Numbered from the stretch's first letter, positions 16,426 to 27,449 are shown. The stretch is DNA of 41,786 bases from JAFAZI01 sp035501255 (GCA_035501255.1 DATJWM010000177.1:1-41786), one strand, 5' to 3'. The notes: a model not told the origin generated them from the letters alone. Program-made: numbers and translations.

Positions 16426-17838
16426 ATGAACCTTGCCGGCGTTCTCATCGCACTCATCACGCTCGCCGCAGGGGTCGCCGCCGGCTGGGCGCTGGCGGCC
16501 GCCCGCCACGCGACCGTCAACACCAGCGCGGTCACCGACGCAACCCGGGCGCGAGTCGAGCGCGACGCGGCCGTCGCCGCCGAGGAGCGCGTCCGCGCCG
16601 AGCGAGAAACGCTGGCCGACCGGCTGCGCCGGGCGGAGCTCGCGGCCCAGGATGCGACGACTCGGCTCGAACAGCTGCAGCAGACCGACGAGCACCTCAA
16701 GGCCACCGAGGCCCAGCTCAAGGACACATTCGCGCGGATGTCCAGCGAGGCGCTGGCGAAGAGCAACACGCAGTTCCTCGAGATGGCCGACAGCAGGTTC
16801 AAACAAGCCGGAGCGCCGTTGAACGAGACCCTCGCAAAGGTCGAACGTCAGCTCGGCGAGATCGAACGCAACCGGGTCGGCGCCCAGGAGGCACTCAAGC
16901 AGCAGATCGAGTTCGTCCGCGCGACCGGCGAGGCCCTGCGGTCTGAGACCGCCACCCTCGTCAGCGCGCTGCGCAAGCCGCAGGCTCGAGGCCGCTGGGG
17001 CGAGTTGCAGTTGCGGCGCTGCTTGGAGCTTGCGGGGATGACCGCGCGCTGCGACTTCTACGAGCAGGAGTCGGTCTCCACCGACGACGGCCCGCTCCGG
17101 CCCGACGTCCTGGTCCGGATGGCCGACGACAAAACCATCGTCATCGATTCCAAGGTGACGCTGTCGGCGTACCTCGAGGCCTACGACGCGACCGACGATG
17201 GCCTCCGCGACGAGCGACTGATCGCCCACGCCCGGCACCTTCGCAAGCACGTCAATGACCTCGCCGCCAAGTCGTACTGGGCGCAGTTCTCGCCCTCGCC
17301 CGAGTTCGTCGTGCTGTTCGTTCCGGGTGACGTCTTCCTCGCCGCCGCTTTGGATAACGACCCGGAGCTGCTCGACTACGCGTTCGAGAAGAAGATCCAT
17401 ATCGCCACGCCCACCACGCTGATCTCCAGTCTGCGGACGATTGCCTACACCTGGCAGCAGCAAGCTCTGGCGGACAACGCGCAACAGGTCTTCGACCTCG
17501 GCAAGGAGCTGTATTCGCGCCTCGGCACGTTCGGCGGGCACATGGACAAGCTGGGACGATCGCTGACGAGCGCGGTCAAGACCTACAACGACTCCGTCGG
17601 TTCGCTCGAGCGCAAGGTGCTCTCGGCGGCTCGCCGGCTGAACGACCTCGACTTTGCCTCTGAGCCACTGCCGGTCAACGCGCCGATCGAGGAGCCGGTC
17701 CGCATGCTTGCCGCGGCCGAGCTCGTGAGCTCGGCCGAGCAGTCCCGCTCGGTGGTCGCGCTGCCATCCGCGGAGGCACCCACTGCGCCCACCGGTGAGA
17801 AACCGGGCGTTTTCGCGCAGAAAACGGCCGACTTCTGA
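16426..17838 (+). CDS. rmuC: RmuC-type DNA recombination protein
   Basis: A 470-residue protein of the RmuC family, whose members limit recombination at inverted repeats and carry a predicted nuclease-like core. An N-terminal membrane anchor (residues 2-27) is followed by a coiled coil (~35-180) and the RmuC domain (~185-390) with the conserved ALRKPQARGRWGELQLRR and PDVLVRM...VIDSKVTL segments, the latter holding the Asp and Lys of the nuclease-like fold. A low-complexity tail ends the protein. The ATG at 16426 is divergent from ychF. The 3' end of the gene holds an inverted repeat (see 17808-17826). Confidence 0.92.
   Translation: MNLAGVLIALITLAAGVAAGWALAAARHATVNTSAVTDATRARVERDAAVAAEERVRAERETLADRLRRAELAAQDATTRLEQLQQTDEHLKATEAQLKDTFARMSSEALAKSNTQFLEMADSRFKQAGAPLNETLAKVERQLGEIERNRVGAQEALKQQIEFVRATGEALRSETATLVSALRKPQARGRWGELQLRRCLELAGMTARCDFYEQESVSTDDGPLRPDVLVRMADDKTIVIDSKVTLSAYLEAYDATDDGLRDERLIAHARHLRKHVNDLAAKSYWAQFSPSPEFVVLFVPGDVFLAAALDNDPELLDYAFEKKIHIATPTTLISSLRTIAYTWQQQALADNAQQVFDLGKELYSRLGTFGGHMDKLGRSLTSAVKTYNDSVGSLERKVLSAARRLNDLDFASEPLPVNAPIEEPVRMLAAAELVSSAEQSRSVVALPSAEAPTAPTGEKPGVFAQKTADF
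17808..17826. terminator. Inverted repeat in the 3' end of rmuC
   Basis: A perfect seven-base stem (CGTTTTC / GAAAACG) with a five-base loop lies inside the last codons of rmuC, near the convergent ispH stop. It is A/T-rich for this genome. It may help end transcription of ispH from the other strand, but no T-run follows. Confidence 0.35.
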
Positions 17839-17862
17839 CAGTTGGGCGAAGGGTGCGACAGG

Positions 17863-18831
17863 TCAGACGACGGGGCGGTCTTTGCGGAGTTCGTGCGGGA
17901 GCGCGAAAACCAGGCGCTCCTCCACCGAGGTGACTTCCTCGACGTCGCCGTAGCCGCGCTCTGCCAGCCAGGCGAGCACCTCCGACACGAGCGACTCCGG
18001 CACCGAGGCGCCACTAGTGACGCCAACGGTCCACGCACCATCGAGCCAACGCTCGTCGATGTGACTGATGTCGTCGACCAGGTACGCCGCACCCGCGCCG
18101 CTCCCCACCGCGACCTCGACCAGCCGGACCGAGTTCGACGAGTTCGCCGACCCGACGACGAGAACGAGGTCGGACTGCGCGGCAATGACCTTCACCGCGA
18201 CCTGACGGTTCTGGGTGGCGTAGCAGATGTCGTCGCTCGGGGGGTCGATGAGGAGCGGGAAGCGCTCGCGTAGAGCATCGACGGTATCCCTGGTCTCATC
18301 GACGGACAGCGTGGTCTGCGACAACCAGGCGACCCTCGACGGATCGCGGATCTCGAGCCCGGCCACGCCTTGCGGACCATCGACAAGGTGGACCCGGTCG
18401 GGCGCCTCGCCGGTGGTGCCGACCACCTCCTCGTGCCCCTCGTGGCCGATCAGCAGGATGTCGACGTCCTCGCGAGCAAATCGTCGCGCCTCCGCGTGCA
18501 CCTTCGTCACGAGCGGGCAGGTCGCATCGATCGTGTGCAGGCCGCGGGCGGCGGCCTCCTCGTGCACGGTGGGGGCAACGCCGTGGGCGGAGAAGACCAC
18601 GACCGCGCCCTCGGGGACCTCGTCGGTCTCTTCGACGAACACCGCACCGCGCTCCTCCAACGAGGAGACCACGTGCGAGTTGTGCACGATCTGCTTGCGC
18701 ACGTAGACCGGCTCGCCGTAGCGCTCGAGGGCCTGCTCGACGGTCTGAACGGCTCGGTCCACCCCGGCGCAGTAGCCCCGGGGCGCGGCGAGCAGGACCC
18801 GCCGAGTCGCGTCCGTGCCTGCATGCGCCAC
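17863..18831 (-). CDS. ispH: 4-hydroxy-3-methylbut-2-enyl diphosphate reductase IspH (LytB)
   Basis: A 322-residue iron-sulfur enzyme that makes IPP and DMAPP in the last step of the MEP isoprenoid pathway. The three cluster cysteines are visible: C21 in APRGYCAG, C105 in DATCPLVTK and C203 in DICYATQ. Other landmarks are VHNSHVV, the catalytic region VVFSAHGVAP, IGHEGHEEVVGT and GSANSSNSVRL. The frame is open to 18870, but that start would overlap the divergent xseA gene; the GTG at 18831 gives a normal N-terminus about nine residues before RRVLLAAPRG and is preferred. M. tuberculosis also has a LytB gene beside xseA. Confidence 0.94.
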   Translation of the reverse strand: MAHAGTDATRRVLLAAPRGYCAGVDRAVQTVEQALERYGEPVYVRKQIVHNSHVVSSLEERGAVFVEETDEVPEGAVVVFSAHGVAPTVHEEAAARGLHTIDATCPLVTKVHAEARRFAREDVDILLIGHEGHEEVVGTTGEAPDRVHLVDGPQGVAGLEIRDPSRVAWLSQTTLSVDETRDTVDALRERFPLLIDPPSDDICYATQNRQVAVKVIAAQSDLVLVVGSANSSNSVRLVEVAVGSGAGAAYLVDDISHIDERWLDGAWTVGVTSGASVPESLVSEVLAWLAERGYGDVEEVTSVEERLVFALPHELRKDRPVV

Positions 18832-18854
18832 CCAACCATCGTAGGTTGGCGGCC

Positions 18855-20072
18855 ATGCCGTTGGAGTCAAGCGCGGAGGCGCCGCTACCGGTCCGTACCG
18901 TCGCCCGGGCCATCGGGGAGTGGATCGGACGGCTGGGCCAGGTGTGGGTGGAAGGTCAGGTGACCCAGGTCACCCGCCGACCCGGGCAGGCGACCGCGTT
19001 CCTCGTCCTGCGAGATACCGCCGCCGAGATGTCGCTCCAGGTCAGCTGCCGGGCCCAGATGCTCGAGGAGCTCACCCCACCGTTGTCCGACGGGGCCCGG
19101 ATCGTCGTTCTGGGGCAACCGCAGTACTACGCCCAGCGCGGCTCACTGTCCTTCGTGGCCCGTGATATCCGTCCGGTCGGCATCGGTGCCCTGCTCGCCC
19201 GTCTCGAGGAGCTACGCCGGGTGCTCGCGGCCGAGGGCTTGTTCGCCCCGGAACGCAAGAAGCCGCTGCCGTTCCTTCCCCGGCGAGTGGGCCTCATTAC
19301 CGGTCGTGCAAGCGCCGCGGAGCGCGACGTGGTGGACAACGCCCGCCGGCGCACCCCCGGTGTCCAGTTCGCCATCGAGAACGTCGCCGTCCAGGGCGGG
19401 TACGCCGTGACCCAGGTGATCGAGGCACTAGGCCGGCTCGACCGAGCCGGCGACGTCGACGTGATCGTCATCGCGCGCGGCGGTGGCTCGCTCGAGGACC
19501 TGCTGCCGTTCTCCGACGAGGCGCTCGTGCGCGCGGTGGCAGCCACCGTGACCCCGGTCGTGACCGCGATCGGTCACGAAACCGACGTGCCGCTCGTCGA
19601 CCACGCGGCCGACCGGCGCGCCTCGACCCCGACCGACGCAGCGAAGCTCGTGGTACCCGACGTCCGGGAAGAGGTCGCGCGCATCGACGCGTTGCGCGAG
19701 CGCGCCCGGCGTCAGGTGCTCGCGCGGCTCGACCAGGACCGCGATCAGCTCACCGCGCTGCGGACCCGCCCGGCACTGGCAGACCCGTTCGGCGTCCTCA
19801 CCTCCTGGCGGGTCGAAATCGAGGCGTTCCGCGAGCGAGCTCGACGCGCGACTCTCGGCGCACTGACCGTAGCCACCGGCGAGGTGGCTTCTCTGCGCGC
19901 ACAGGTCGGAGCGCTCTCGCCCCAAGGGACCCTCGATCGCGGGTACGCCGTGATCCAGCGCACTGACGGAACGATCGCAAGCGACGCGAACCAGATCGAC
20001 GTGGGCGAGCACGTGACCGCGCGGCTCGCCCGCGGCCGGCTGAGCTTGGTCGTCGAGGAGGCCCGACGATGA
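18855..20072 (+). CDS. xseA: Exodeoxyribonuclease VII large subunit
   Basis: A 405-residue subunit of ExoVII, which degrades single-stranded DNA in both directions and needs XseB. Residues ~10-110 form the OB fold (QVWVEGQVTQVTRRPG), and the catalytic domain follows with GLITGRASAAERDV, VIARGGGSLEDLLPF and TAIGHETDVPLVDHAADRRA. A long coiled coil (~270-360) and the terminal repeat-like LSPQGTLDRGYAVIQR complete the normal architecture. The frame opens with a TTG at 18846, but the ATG at 18855 is the more likely start. The last codons overlap the xseB start. Confidence 0.95.
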   Translation: MPLESSAEAPLPVRTVARAIGEWIGRLGQVWVEGQVTQVTRRPGQATAFLVLRDTAAEMSLQVSCRAQMLEELTPPLSDGARIVVLGQPQYYAQRGSLSFVARDIRPVGIGALLARLEELRRVLAAEGLFAPERKKPLPFLPRRVGLITGRASAAERDVVDNARRRTPGVQFAIENVAVQGGYAVTQVIEALGRLDRAGDVDVIVIARGGGSLEDLLPFSDEALVRAVAATVTPVVTAIGHETDVPLVDHAADRRASTPTDAAKLVVPDVREEVARIDALRERARRQVLARLDQDRDQLTALRTRPALADPFGVLTSWRVEIEAFRERARRATLGALTVATGEVASLRAQVGALSPQGTLDRGYAVIQRTDGTIASDANQIDVGEHVTARLARGRLSLVVEEARR

Positions 20073-20299
20073 ACGACGAGGCGGCACCGAGCTACGAGGA
20101 GGCCCGGGAGGAGCTTCTCGCCGTCGTTCGCCGACTGGAGGCCGGCGGCGCATCCCTCGAGGAGTCCCTGGCGCTGTGGGAACGCGGCGAGGCGCTCGCG
20201 ACGATCTGCGAACGGCTTCTCGACGGCGCGCGTACCAGACTCGAAGCGGCCCGTCCTGAGGTCGAGAACGCCGCCACGGAGGTGGACGAAGACTCCTAG
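20069..20299 (+). CDS. xseB: Exodeoxyribonuclease VII small subunit
   Basis: A 76-residue helical protein that packs along the coiled coil of XseA. The family pattern is clear: SYEEAREELLAVVRRLEAGG, then SLEESLALWERGEAL. Its ATG overlaps the xseA stop (ATGA), which couples translation of the two subunits. The stop codon overlaps the stop of the convergent DUF4245 gene through a shared CTAG. Confidence 0.95.
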   Translation: MNDEAAPSYEEAREELLAVVRRLEAGGASLEESLALWERGEALATICERLLDGARTRLEAARPEVENAATEVDEDS

Positions 20300-20865
20300 C
20301 TCAACGACCCGGCAAGGGTCCGGAGCTGGTCGACGGTCGCGCTGCCGGTGACGATCACGGTCACCGGCCCGACGGCGCGGGACAGCGCGTACTCGCCGTC
20401 GTTGGACATTCGGCCCGACCAGCGCGTCCCGCCGATCCGAACGGTGCCGCTGCTCGCCGTACCCGCCGCACCGAGCGTCGCCCGGATGAACTGCGTGGAC
20501 GGCGTGACACTCTCCTCAAGACCGGCGTACTTTGCGCCCGGCGCCGAGAACCCGATCCTGAGATGCTCCGCGCGAGCCGGCCCGGTAAGCGTCGCTGCCG
20601 TGGGCTTCCAGCCCGGCAGGGCGTGGAGGTCCGGCACCAGCGCGCTCTCTCCGGTTACCTCGTGGAAGCCTGTCAGATAGTCACTGATGTCGACTGCAGG
20701 GTATTTATCCCGACTGCTCGGGTGCACCAGAGCGGGTACGAAGATCAGCATCGCCGCAATGATGAGCACGATCAGGCCGAGCGAGCGGACCATGTCCATC
20801 ACCGTCTCGCTTCCGCGCCTGCTCACAGGCGGATCCGAAGCGCGGGCCGGCTCAGTGGTGGTCAC
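20296..20865 (-). CDS. DUF4245 family membrane-anchored protein
   Basis: A 189-residue protein of unknown function. The motif RRGSETVMDMVRSLGLIV near the N-terminus, followed by one membrane helix (~25-45, LIVLIIAAMLIFVP) and an extracytoplasmic beta-rich domain, matches DUF4245. The family is actinobacterial and sits beside xseB and glpX in M. tuberculosis, as it sits beside xseB here. The GTG at 20865 is preferred because it keeps the conserved pre-membrane motif; it overlaps the 3' end of the kynureninase-like gene by 14 bases, so the two are probably cotranscribed. Confidence 0.85.
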   Translation of the reverse strand: MTTTEPARASDPPVSRRGSETVMDMVRSLGLIVLIIAAMLIFVPALVHPSSRDKYPAVDISDYLTGFHEVTGESALVPDLHALPGWKPTAATLTGPARAEHLRIGFSAPGAKYAGLEESVTPSTQFIRATLGAAGTASSGTVRIGGTRWSGRMSNDGEYALSRAVGPVTVIVTGSATVDQLRTLAGSLS

Positions 20866-22009
20866 GGATCCGAACCATCTCATCCAGGGTCGCGACGCAC
20901 TCGTCCGCGGTCGAGAAGAAGTGTGGACCGACCCGGATCCCTCCGCCGGGGCGGAAGTCGACGATAAAGCCACGTTCGATCAGCATCTCGTGGACCCGCT
21001 GAGCATCGGCGACGTCGAGCGTCACGTGGCCACCCCGCCGGCTCGACTCGAGCGGTGAGCGCACCCCGATCCCCCGGGCTAGCGCGCCGTCGACGAGCAG
21101 CTGGGTCAAGTACTGCGAACGCCGCCGGATCCGATCGATCCCGACGTCGAGCACGCCCTGATAACCCGGCGCGGCGGCGTAGGCGGCGGGGACGTTCGGC
21201 GTACCGCCGGCGAACCGGGCGATCCCCGGCGCGTAAGCGATCTCGGCCCACTCGAAGTCGAAGGGCCGCTCGTGAGAGATCCACCCGACGGCGCTCGGTC
21301 GGAGCGAATCGAGGAGGTCCGGCCGAACGTAGAGCCAGCCGTTCCCGGGGCCGCCGCAGAGGAACTTCACCGACCCGCCGACGCACACGTCGATGCCACG
21401 GGAGTGCACGTCGATCGGCAGAGTCCCGGCGGCCTGGTAGGCGTCGACGATTACGAGCGTGTCGTGCACGAGCGCCGCCTGTTGTATCTCGGTGAGGTCC
21501 AGCAACGCCGAGGTTCTGAACTGCACAAGGCTCACCGACACCACGTTCGTCCGGTGGTCGATCGCGGCCGCGACCTTCGACGCGTCGATGCTGTGACCAT
21601 CCGCCTCGTAGGGAACGACCACGAGCTCACCGCCGTGGCGACGGCAGTACTCGGTCCACAGGTAGTGCGTTCCCGGCCAATCGGCGGCCGTCGTCACCAC
21701 CCGGTTTCGGGCCGGGGTGAACTCGACGCAGGACACCACTGCCGCCAACGCGTCAGCGACGCTTTGCCGCAGGATCGTCGTCCCGCCCGGCGCCCCGATC
21801 ACTTCACCCACGAGGTCCGCGACCCGACCCATCTCCGGGAACCAGGTGTCCCACGCCCCGACTCCATCCCCGTCCCACAGATCGGCGTACTCGGTGAGGC
21901 GAGTGCGGGTGTCGCGGTGCATGGCCCCGAGGGAGTTGTTGATGAGGTACGCCGAGGAGCGCGCGAGGATCGGGTAGTTCGCCCGCAGCCTCACCAGATC
22001 GTCGTGCAC
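20852..22009 (-). CDS. Kynureninase-like PLP-dependent enzyme (class V aminotransferase fold)
   Basis: A ~385-residue PLP enzyme. The Schiff-base lysine lies in GGSVKFLCGGPG (K215), and the cofactor-binding aspartate in VIVDAYQAAGTLPIDV (D189). The phrases YLINNSLGAM near the N-terminus and WISHERPFDFEW later fit kynureninase and its relatives, which cleave kynurenine-type or cysteine-type substrates. No other tryptophan degradation gene is in the window, so the substrate is open. The frame is open to 22105, but that start would overlap the divergent alkylation repair gene. The GTG at 22009 starts just before the expected domain. No strong ribosome binding site settles it. Confidence 0.8.
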   Translation of the reverse strand: MHDDLVRLRANYPILARSSAYLINNSLGAMHRDTRTRLTEYADLWDGDGVGAWDTWFPEMGRVADLVGEVIGAPGGTTILRQSVADALAAVVSCVEFTPARNRVVTTAADWPGTHYLWTEYCRRHGGELVVVPYEADGHSIDASKVAAAIDHRTNVVSVSLVQFRTSALLDLTEIQQAALVHDTLVIVDAYQAAGTLPIDVHSRGIDVCVGGSVKFLCGGPGNGWLYVRPDLLDSLRPSAVGWISHERPFDFEWAEIAYAPGIARFAGGTPNVPAAYAAAPGYQGVLDVGIDRIRRRSQYLTQLLVDGALARGIGVRSPLESSRRGGHVTLDVADAQRVHEMLIERGFIVDFRPGGGIRVGPHFFSTADECVATLDEMVRIRDHH

Positions 22010-22090
22010 GCAGACCAGTGTGCCGGGCAACCGGACGGCAATGTCCGAAATCCGCCAGAAGTCGTCGGGGTGAGCGGGCACGATGGTTGC

Positions 22091-23518
22091 ATGCACGCCG
22101 ACCATGAGAGCTGTTACCGGGCCGTCGCCAGCCGCGATGCCCGCTTCGACGGCCGGTTCGTGACCGCGGTGCGCACCACGGGAATCTACTGCCGGCCGTC
22201 CTGCCCTGCGCAGACCCCGAAACGCGAGAACGTCAACTTCTACCCCTCGGCCGCGGCAGCGGTCGCAGCCGGGTTTCGCGCCTGCAAACGGTGCCGACCG
22301 GAGGCAGCGCCGGGCTCCCGAGACTGGGACGTCCGCGGCGACCTCGCCGCCCGGGCCTTACGGGCAATCGCCGCGGGGGCGATCGATCACGACGGGGGCG
22401 TTCCCGCCCTCGCCGCGTCGTTGCACGTGAGCGAACGGCACCTGCACCGGGTCCTGGTGGCCGAGGTCGGCGCCGGTCCGCTCGCCCTCGCCCGCACCCG
22501 TCGGGCGCAGACCGCCCGCTTGTTGCTCGACGCGACCGCGTTGCCGGTCGCGGAGGTCGCGTTCACTGCGGGCTTCGCCAGCGTCCGGCAGTTCAACGAC
22601 ACGATCCGCGAGCAGTTCGGGATGACTCCGCGCGAAATCCGGCGGCGGACGCCGGAGCCGCTCGCAGCGAGCGGGACCCTCACGCTGCGGCTCGCCGTCC
22701 GAGCGCCGTACGCAACCAGACCGACGCTCGACTGGCTTGCTCGCCATCTCGTGCCTGGTCTGGAACAGCTCGACGGGACGACGTACCGGCGCGCGCTCGC
22801 CACTGGGGCGATGGTCGCGCTCGACCTCACTCCCGAGGCGGCCTCCCTGACGACCGCGATCGAGGACGTCCGGACCCTTCCCGACACCGTCGCCCGAAGT
22901 CGGCGGATGCTCGATGCCGACGCCGACCCGCACGCCGTCGACGCCACCCTGGCCACGGATCCCGCCCTCGCGGCGTTGGTGGCAGCCCGGCCGGGCCTTC
23001 GCGTGCCCGGTGCGGCCGACGGGTTCGAGGTCCTCATCCGCACGGTGCTTGCTCAACAGGTCTCACTCGCCGCCGCCAACACCTTCGCTCGCCGCCTGGT
23101 CGACGTCTATGGAAAGCCGCTCGACGCACCCGTCGGCACCGTGACCGCACGGTTCCCCGAGGCCACGACCCTCGCCGATGCGTCGTACGCGGGAGTCGGG
23201 CTGACGGGCAGCCGGATCGCCGCTGTGCGGGCCGCTGCCGAGGCGATCGCCTCCGGCCGGCTGACCCTCGACCCGAGCGCGGACCGCGAGCACGTCCGGG
23301 CGGCCCTGCTCGCCATCCCAGGTGTCGGGCCGTGGACCGCGGAGTACGTCGCGATGCGGGCGCTCGGCGACCCGGACGCGTTTCCGTTGGCCGATCTGGT
23401 GCTGCGACGACGCGTCACCGACCTCGGCCTTGATCCCGACCGCTGGCGACCGTGGCGCGCCTATGCCGCGATGCATCTGTGGGTGGACCACCTGAGCGAA
23501 CAGGAGCATTCCCGATGA
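22091..23518 (+). CDS. Ada-AlkA fusion: methyl-sensing transcription factor and 3-methyladenine DNA glycosylase
   Basis: A 475-residue three-part protein. Residues 1-75 are the Ada zinc domain with C34, C38, C65 and C68 in the same spacing as E. coli Ada; C34 corresponds to the cysteine that accepts a methyl group from DNA phosphotriesters. Residues ~85-175 are an AraC-type helix-turn-helix pair (ALAASLHVSERHLHRVL and the AFTAGFASVRQFNDTIRE signature). Residues ~185-475 are an AlkA glycosylase with the helix-hairpin-helix AIPGVGPWTAEY and the catalytic Asp in FPLADLV. It joins alkylation sensing to base excision repair, as in several actinobacteria. Its stop overlaps the ogt start (ATGA). Confidence 0.93.
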   Translation: MHADHESCYRAVASRDARFDGRFVTAVRTTGIYCRPSCPAQTPKRENVNFYPSAAAAVAAGFRACKRCRPEAAPGSRDWDVRGDLAARALRAIAAGAIDHDGGVPALAASLHVSERHLHRVLVAEVGAGPLALARTRRAQTARLLLDATALPVAEVAFTAGFASVRQFNDTIREQFGMTPREIRRRTPEPLAASGTLTLRLAVRAPYATRPTLDWLARHLVPGLEQLDGTTYRRALATGAMVALDLTPEAASLTTAIEDVRTLPDTVARSRRMLDADADPHAVDATLATDPALAALVAARPGLRVPGAADGFEVLIRTVLAQQVSLAAANTFARRLVDVYGKPLDAPVGTVTARFPEATTLADASYAGVGLTGSRIAAVRAAAEAIASGRLTLDPSADREHVRAALLAIPGVGPWTAEYVAMRALGDPDAFPLADLVLRRRVTDLGLDPDRWRPWRAYAAMHLWVDHLSEQEHSR

Positions 23519-24014
23519 CCCTCCACGCGACCACACTCCGCACTCCGGCGGGTGACCTCTCCCTGATCGCACGCGACGACGTGCTGATCGCGGCAGGATT
23601 CGCCCCGATCGGCGAGCTCGCGGATCGACTGCCCGACGAGCGGCTCGAGAAGTTCCAGGATCTCGGCGGGCTCTCCGCAGGTGTACAGGGCTATCTCGAC
23701 GGCGATCTGGGAGCGATCGACGACCTGCCGACGTCGCAGCCGGGCGGTGCCTTTGCCCAGGCCGCGTGGAAGGTCATGCGTGCGGTTCCACCGGGCGAGA
23801 CGATCACCTACGCCGAGCTGGCCGGTCGCGCGGGCAGCCCGAACGCGACCCGCGCGGCCGGAAGCGCCTGCGCCCGCAACCTGATCGCTCCCATCGTCCC
23901 CTGCCACCGCGTCGTCCGGACCGGGGGTGGCCTCGGTGGCTACTACTACGGCTTGCCGACCAAGCGGTGGCTGCTCGCGCACGAGCGCCGTTGCGGGCTT
24001 CGTAGGCTTGAGGC

Positions 24015-24018
<4 letters not shown>
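23515..24018 (+). CDS. ogt: Methylated-DNA--protein-cysteine S-methyltransferase (Ogt)
   Basis: A 167-residue suicide enzyme that transfers the methyl group of O6-methylguanine to its own cysteine. The acceptor is C130 in IVPCHRVVR, and the DNA-binding helix RAAGSACARN with the intercalating arginine lies just before it. The N-terminal ~75 residues form the usual ribonuclease-H-like lobe. It supplies the activity that the Ada-AlkA protein upstream lacks. Both its start and its stop are shared ATGA overlaps, with alkA before and the class I fumarase after, so the three genes should be translated from one message. Confidence 0.95.
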
Positions 24019-25655
<1,637 letters not shown>

Positions 25656-25671
25656 GGCCGGCGCACCCGCG

Positions 25672-26277
25672 ATGGAGCTCGCCGAGATCCTGCGACGCCG
25701 GCGCATGGTGCGGCACTACCTCGACGAACCACTCGACGCCTCGGTCGTCGACCGGATCGTCGCGGCCGGCCTGCGGGCGCCGTCGGCCGGGTACTCCCAG
25801 GGCTACGCGTTCCTTGTCCTCGAGGACACGAGCGATCGAGCCCGCTTTTGGGACGTGACCAGCGTTGCGCAGGAGACCGCGAGCTGGTCGCCGGAGACGC
25901 GAGCCGGAGTCATGCGCGCACCCCTGATCGTGGTGGCGCTGTCGTGCAAGCGGATCTACCTCGAGCGCTACGCAAGAGCCGACAAGAGCTGGACCGACCG
26001 CGACGAGAACCGCTGGCCGGTGCCGTTCTGGCACATCGACACCGGCATGGCCGCGCTGCTGATGCTCCTCCAGGCGATCGATGAGGGGCTCGGCGCGCTC
26101 TTCATCGGGATGGCACCTGCGGTTATCCCGGCATTTCGGGAGGCGTTCGGGGTGCCCGTCGACCACGACGTCGTGGGCGTCGTCTGCGCCGGGCACCCCG
26201 ACCCGACAGTCCCGCCACGCGACCTGGCCGACCGGCGCCGGGGCGCGAACGAGGTCGTCCACCGCTCCCGCTGGTAA
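25672..26277 (+). CDS. Nitroreductase family protein
   Basis: A 201-residue FMN-dependent oxidoreductase of the nitroreductase fold. The N-terminal RRRRMVRHYLDEPLD and AAGLRAPSAGYSQGYAF segments are the phosphate and flavin binding parts, and HIDTGMAALLMLLQA followed by GLGALFIGM is the second flavin contact. The length is normal. Members reduce nitro compounds, quinones or flavins, or act in cofactor pathways such as the BluB and F420-linked branches; nothing here narrows it. It starts 16 bases after the fumarase stop and is probably in the same operon. The ribosome binding site is weak. Confidence 0.88.
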   Translation: MELAEILRRRRMVRHYLDEPLDASVVDRIVAAGLRAPSAGYSQGYAFLVLEDTSDRARFWDVTSVAQETASWSPETRAGVMRAPLIVVALSCKRIYLERYARADKSWTDRDENRWPVPFWHIDTGMAALLMLLQAIDEGLGALFIGMAPAVIPAFREAFGVPVDHDVVGVVCAGHPDPTVPPRDLADRRRGANEVVHRSRW

Positions 26278-26320
26278 CGCCCGACATCATCAAGACATGT
26301 AAAGGTGGCAGACTCGCACC

Positions 26321-27352
26321 ATGACCGACGCGACCGTGCCCGACCCGCTGCACGTCGGTGTCGAGGCTCCGGACCGTAACCTCGCCCTGGAACTCGTCCG
26401 GGTCACCGAGGCCGCAGCGATGGCCGCCGGTCGATGGGTGGGTCGGGGAGACAAGAACGGTGCCGACCAGGCGGCGGTCAACGCCATGCGACAGCTCGTG
26501 TCGACCGTGTCGATGAAAGGCGTTGTCGTCATCGGGGAGGGCGAGAAGGACGAAGCGCCGATGCTCTTCAACGGCGAGGAGGTGGGCGACGGGAACGGCC
26601 CCGACTGCGATGTCGCCGTCGATCCTGTCGACGGCACGACGCTGACGGCGAAGGGGATGAGCAACGCGATCTCGGTGATGGCGGTCGCCGACCGAGGCGC
26701 GATGTACGACCCGTCGGCCCTGTTCTACATGGAGAAGCTGGTGACGGGACCCGCCGCAGCCGGCGTGGTCGATATCGAGGCGCCCGCCGAGCACAACGTC
26801 CAGGCGGTGGCGAAGGCCAAGGGCTGCGCACCGGAGGACGTCACGGTGATCGTGCTCGACCGTCCCCGCCACGCCGACCTCGTCAACGAGATCCGGCAAG
26901 CCGGCGCCCGGATCCGCTTCATCGCGGACGGTGACGTCGCGGCGGCGATCATGGCTGCCCGCGACGGCACGGGGGTCGATCTCCTGCTCGGGGTCGGGGG
27001 AACGCCCGAGGGAATCATTGCCGCCAGCGCGCTCAAGTGCCTCGGCGGTGTGATCCTCGGCAAGCTGTGGCCACGTAACGACGAGGAGAGGCAGCGTGCG
27101 ATTGACGCCGGTCATGACCTCGACCGGGTGCTGTCCACCGACGATCTCGTGAACGGCGACAACGTCTTCTTCGTCGCGACGGGGGTCACCGACGGCGAGC
27201 TGCTGGAAGGAGTGCGCTACCGCGCGGGCGGTGCGACCACGCACTCACTGGTGATGCGTTCGAAGAGTGGCACGATCCGCTCGATCTACAGCGATCACTC
27301 GTTGACCAAATTGCGTGCTTACAGCTCGGTCGACTTCGAACGAGCCGGCTGA
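26321..27352 (+). CDS. glpX: Class II fructose-1,6-bisphosphatase GlpX
   Basis: A 343-residue gluconeogenic phosphatase converting fructose-1,6-bisphosphate to fructose-6-phosphate. Metal and substrate motifs are clear: VVVIGEGEKDEAPML (~67-81), DVAVDPVDGTTLTAKG (~95-110), and GVGGTPEGIIAASALK (~225-240). GlpX is the main fructose bisphosphatase in most actinobacteria, and its place beside fumC is shared with M. tuberculosis (Rv1098c-Rv1099c). With pckG at 31670-33490 it gives two key gluconeogenic steps within the window. A modest AAAGGTGG site lies upstream of the ATG. Confidence 0.96.
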   Translation: MTDATVPDPLHVGVEAPDRNLALELVRVTEAAAMAAGRWVGRGDKNGADQAAVNAMRQLVSTVSMKGVVVIGEGEKDEAPMLFNGEEVGDGNGPDCDVAVDPVDGTTLTAKGMSNAISVMAVADRGAMYDPSALFYMEKLVTGPAAAGVVDIEAPAEHNVQAVAKAKGCAPEDVTVIVLDRPRHADLVNEIRQAGARIRFIADGDVAAAIMAARDGTGVDLLLGVGGTPEGIIAASALKCLGGVILGKLWPRNDEERQRAIDAGHDLDRVLSTDDLVNGDNVFFVATGVTDGELLEGVRYRAGGATTHSLVMRSKSGTIRSIYSDHSLTKLRAYSSVDFERAG

Positions 27353-27449
27353 GCAGGTCGTGCCCAGGTTGTAGTCCTGCCTGGCTCCAGTGTCCCGCCC
27401 CCGGCGTCGCCGGAATCGCATCCGGAGTCCGGCTGGGAAACAATGGCTC

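Noticed and set aside
27364..27384. Weak hairpin (CCAGG / CCTGG) between glpX and fumC
   Set aside because: Only five base pairs with an 11-base loop and no T-run; too weak to call a terminator.
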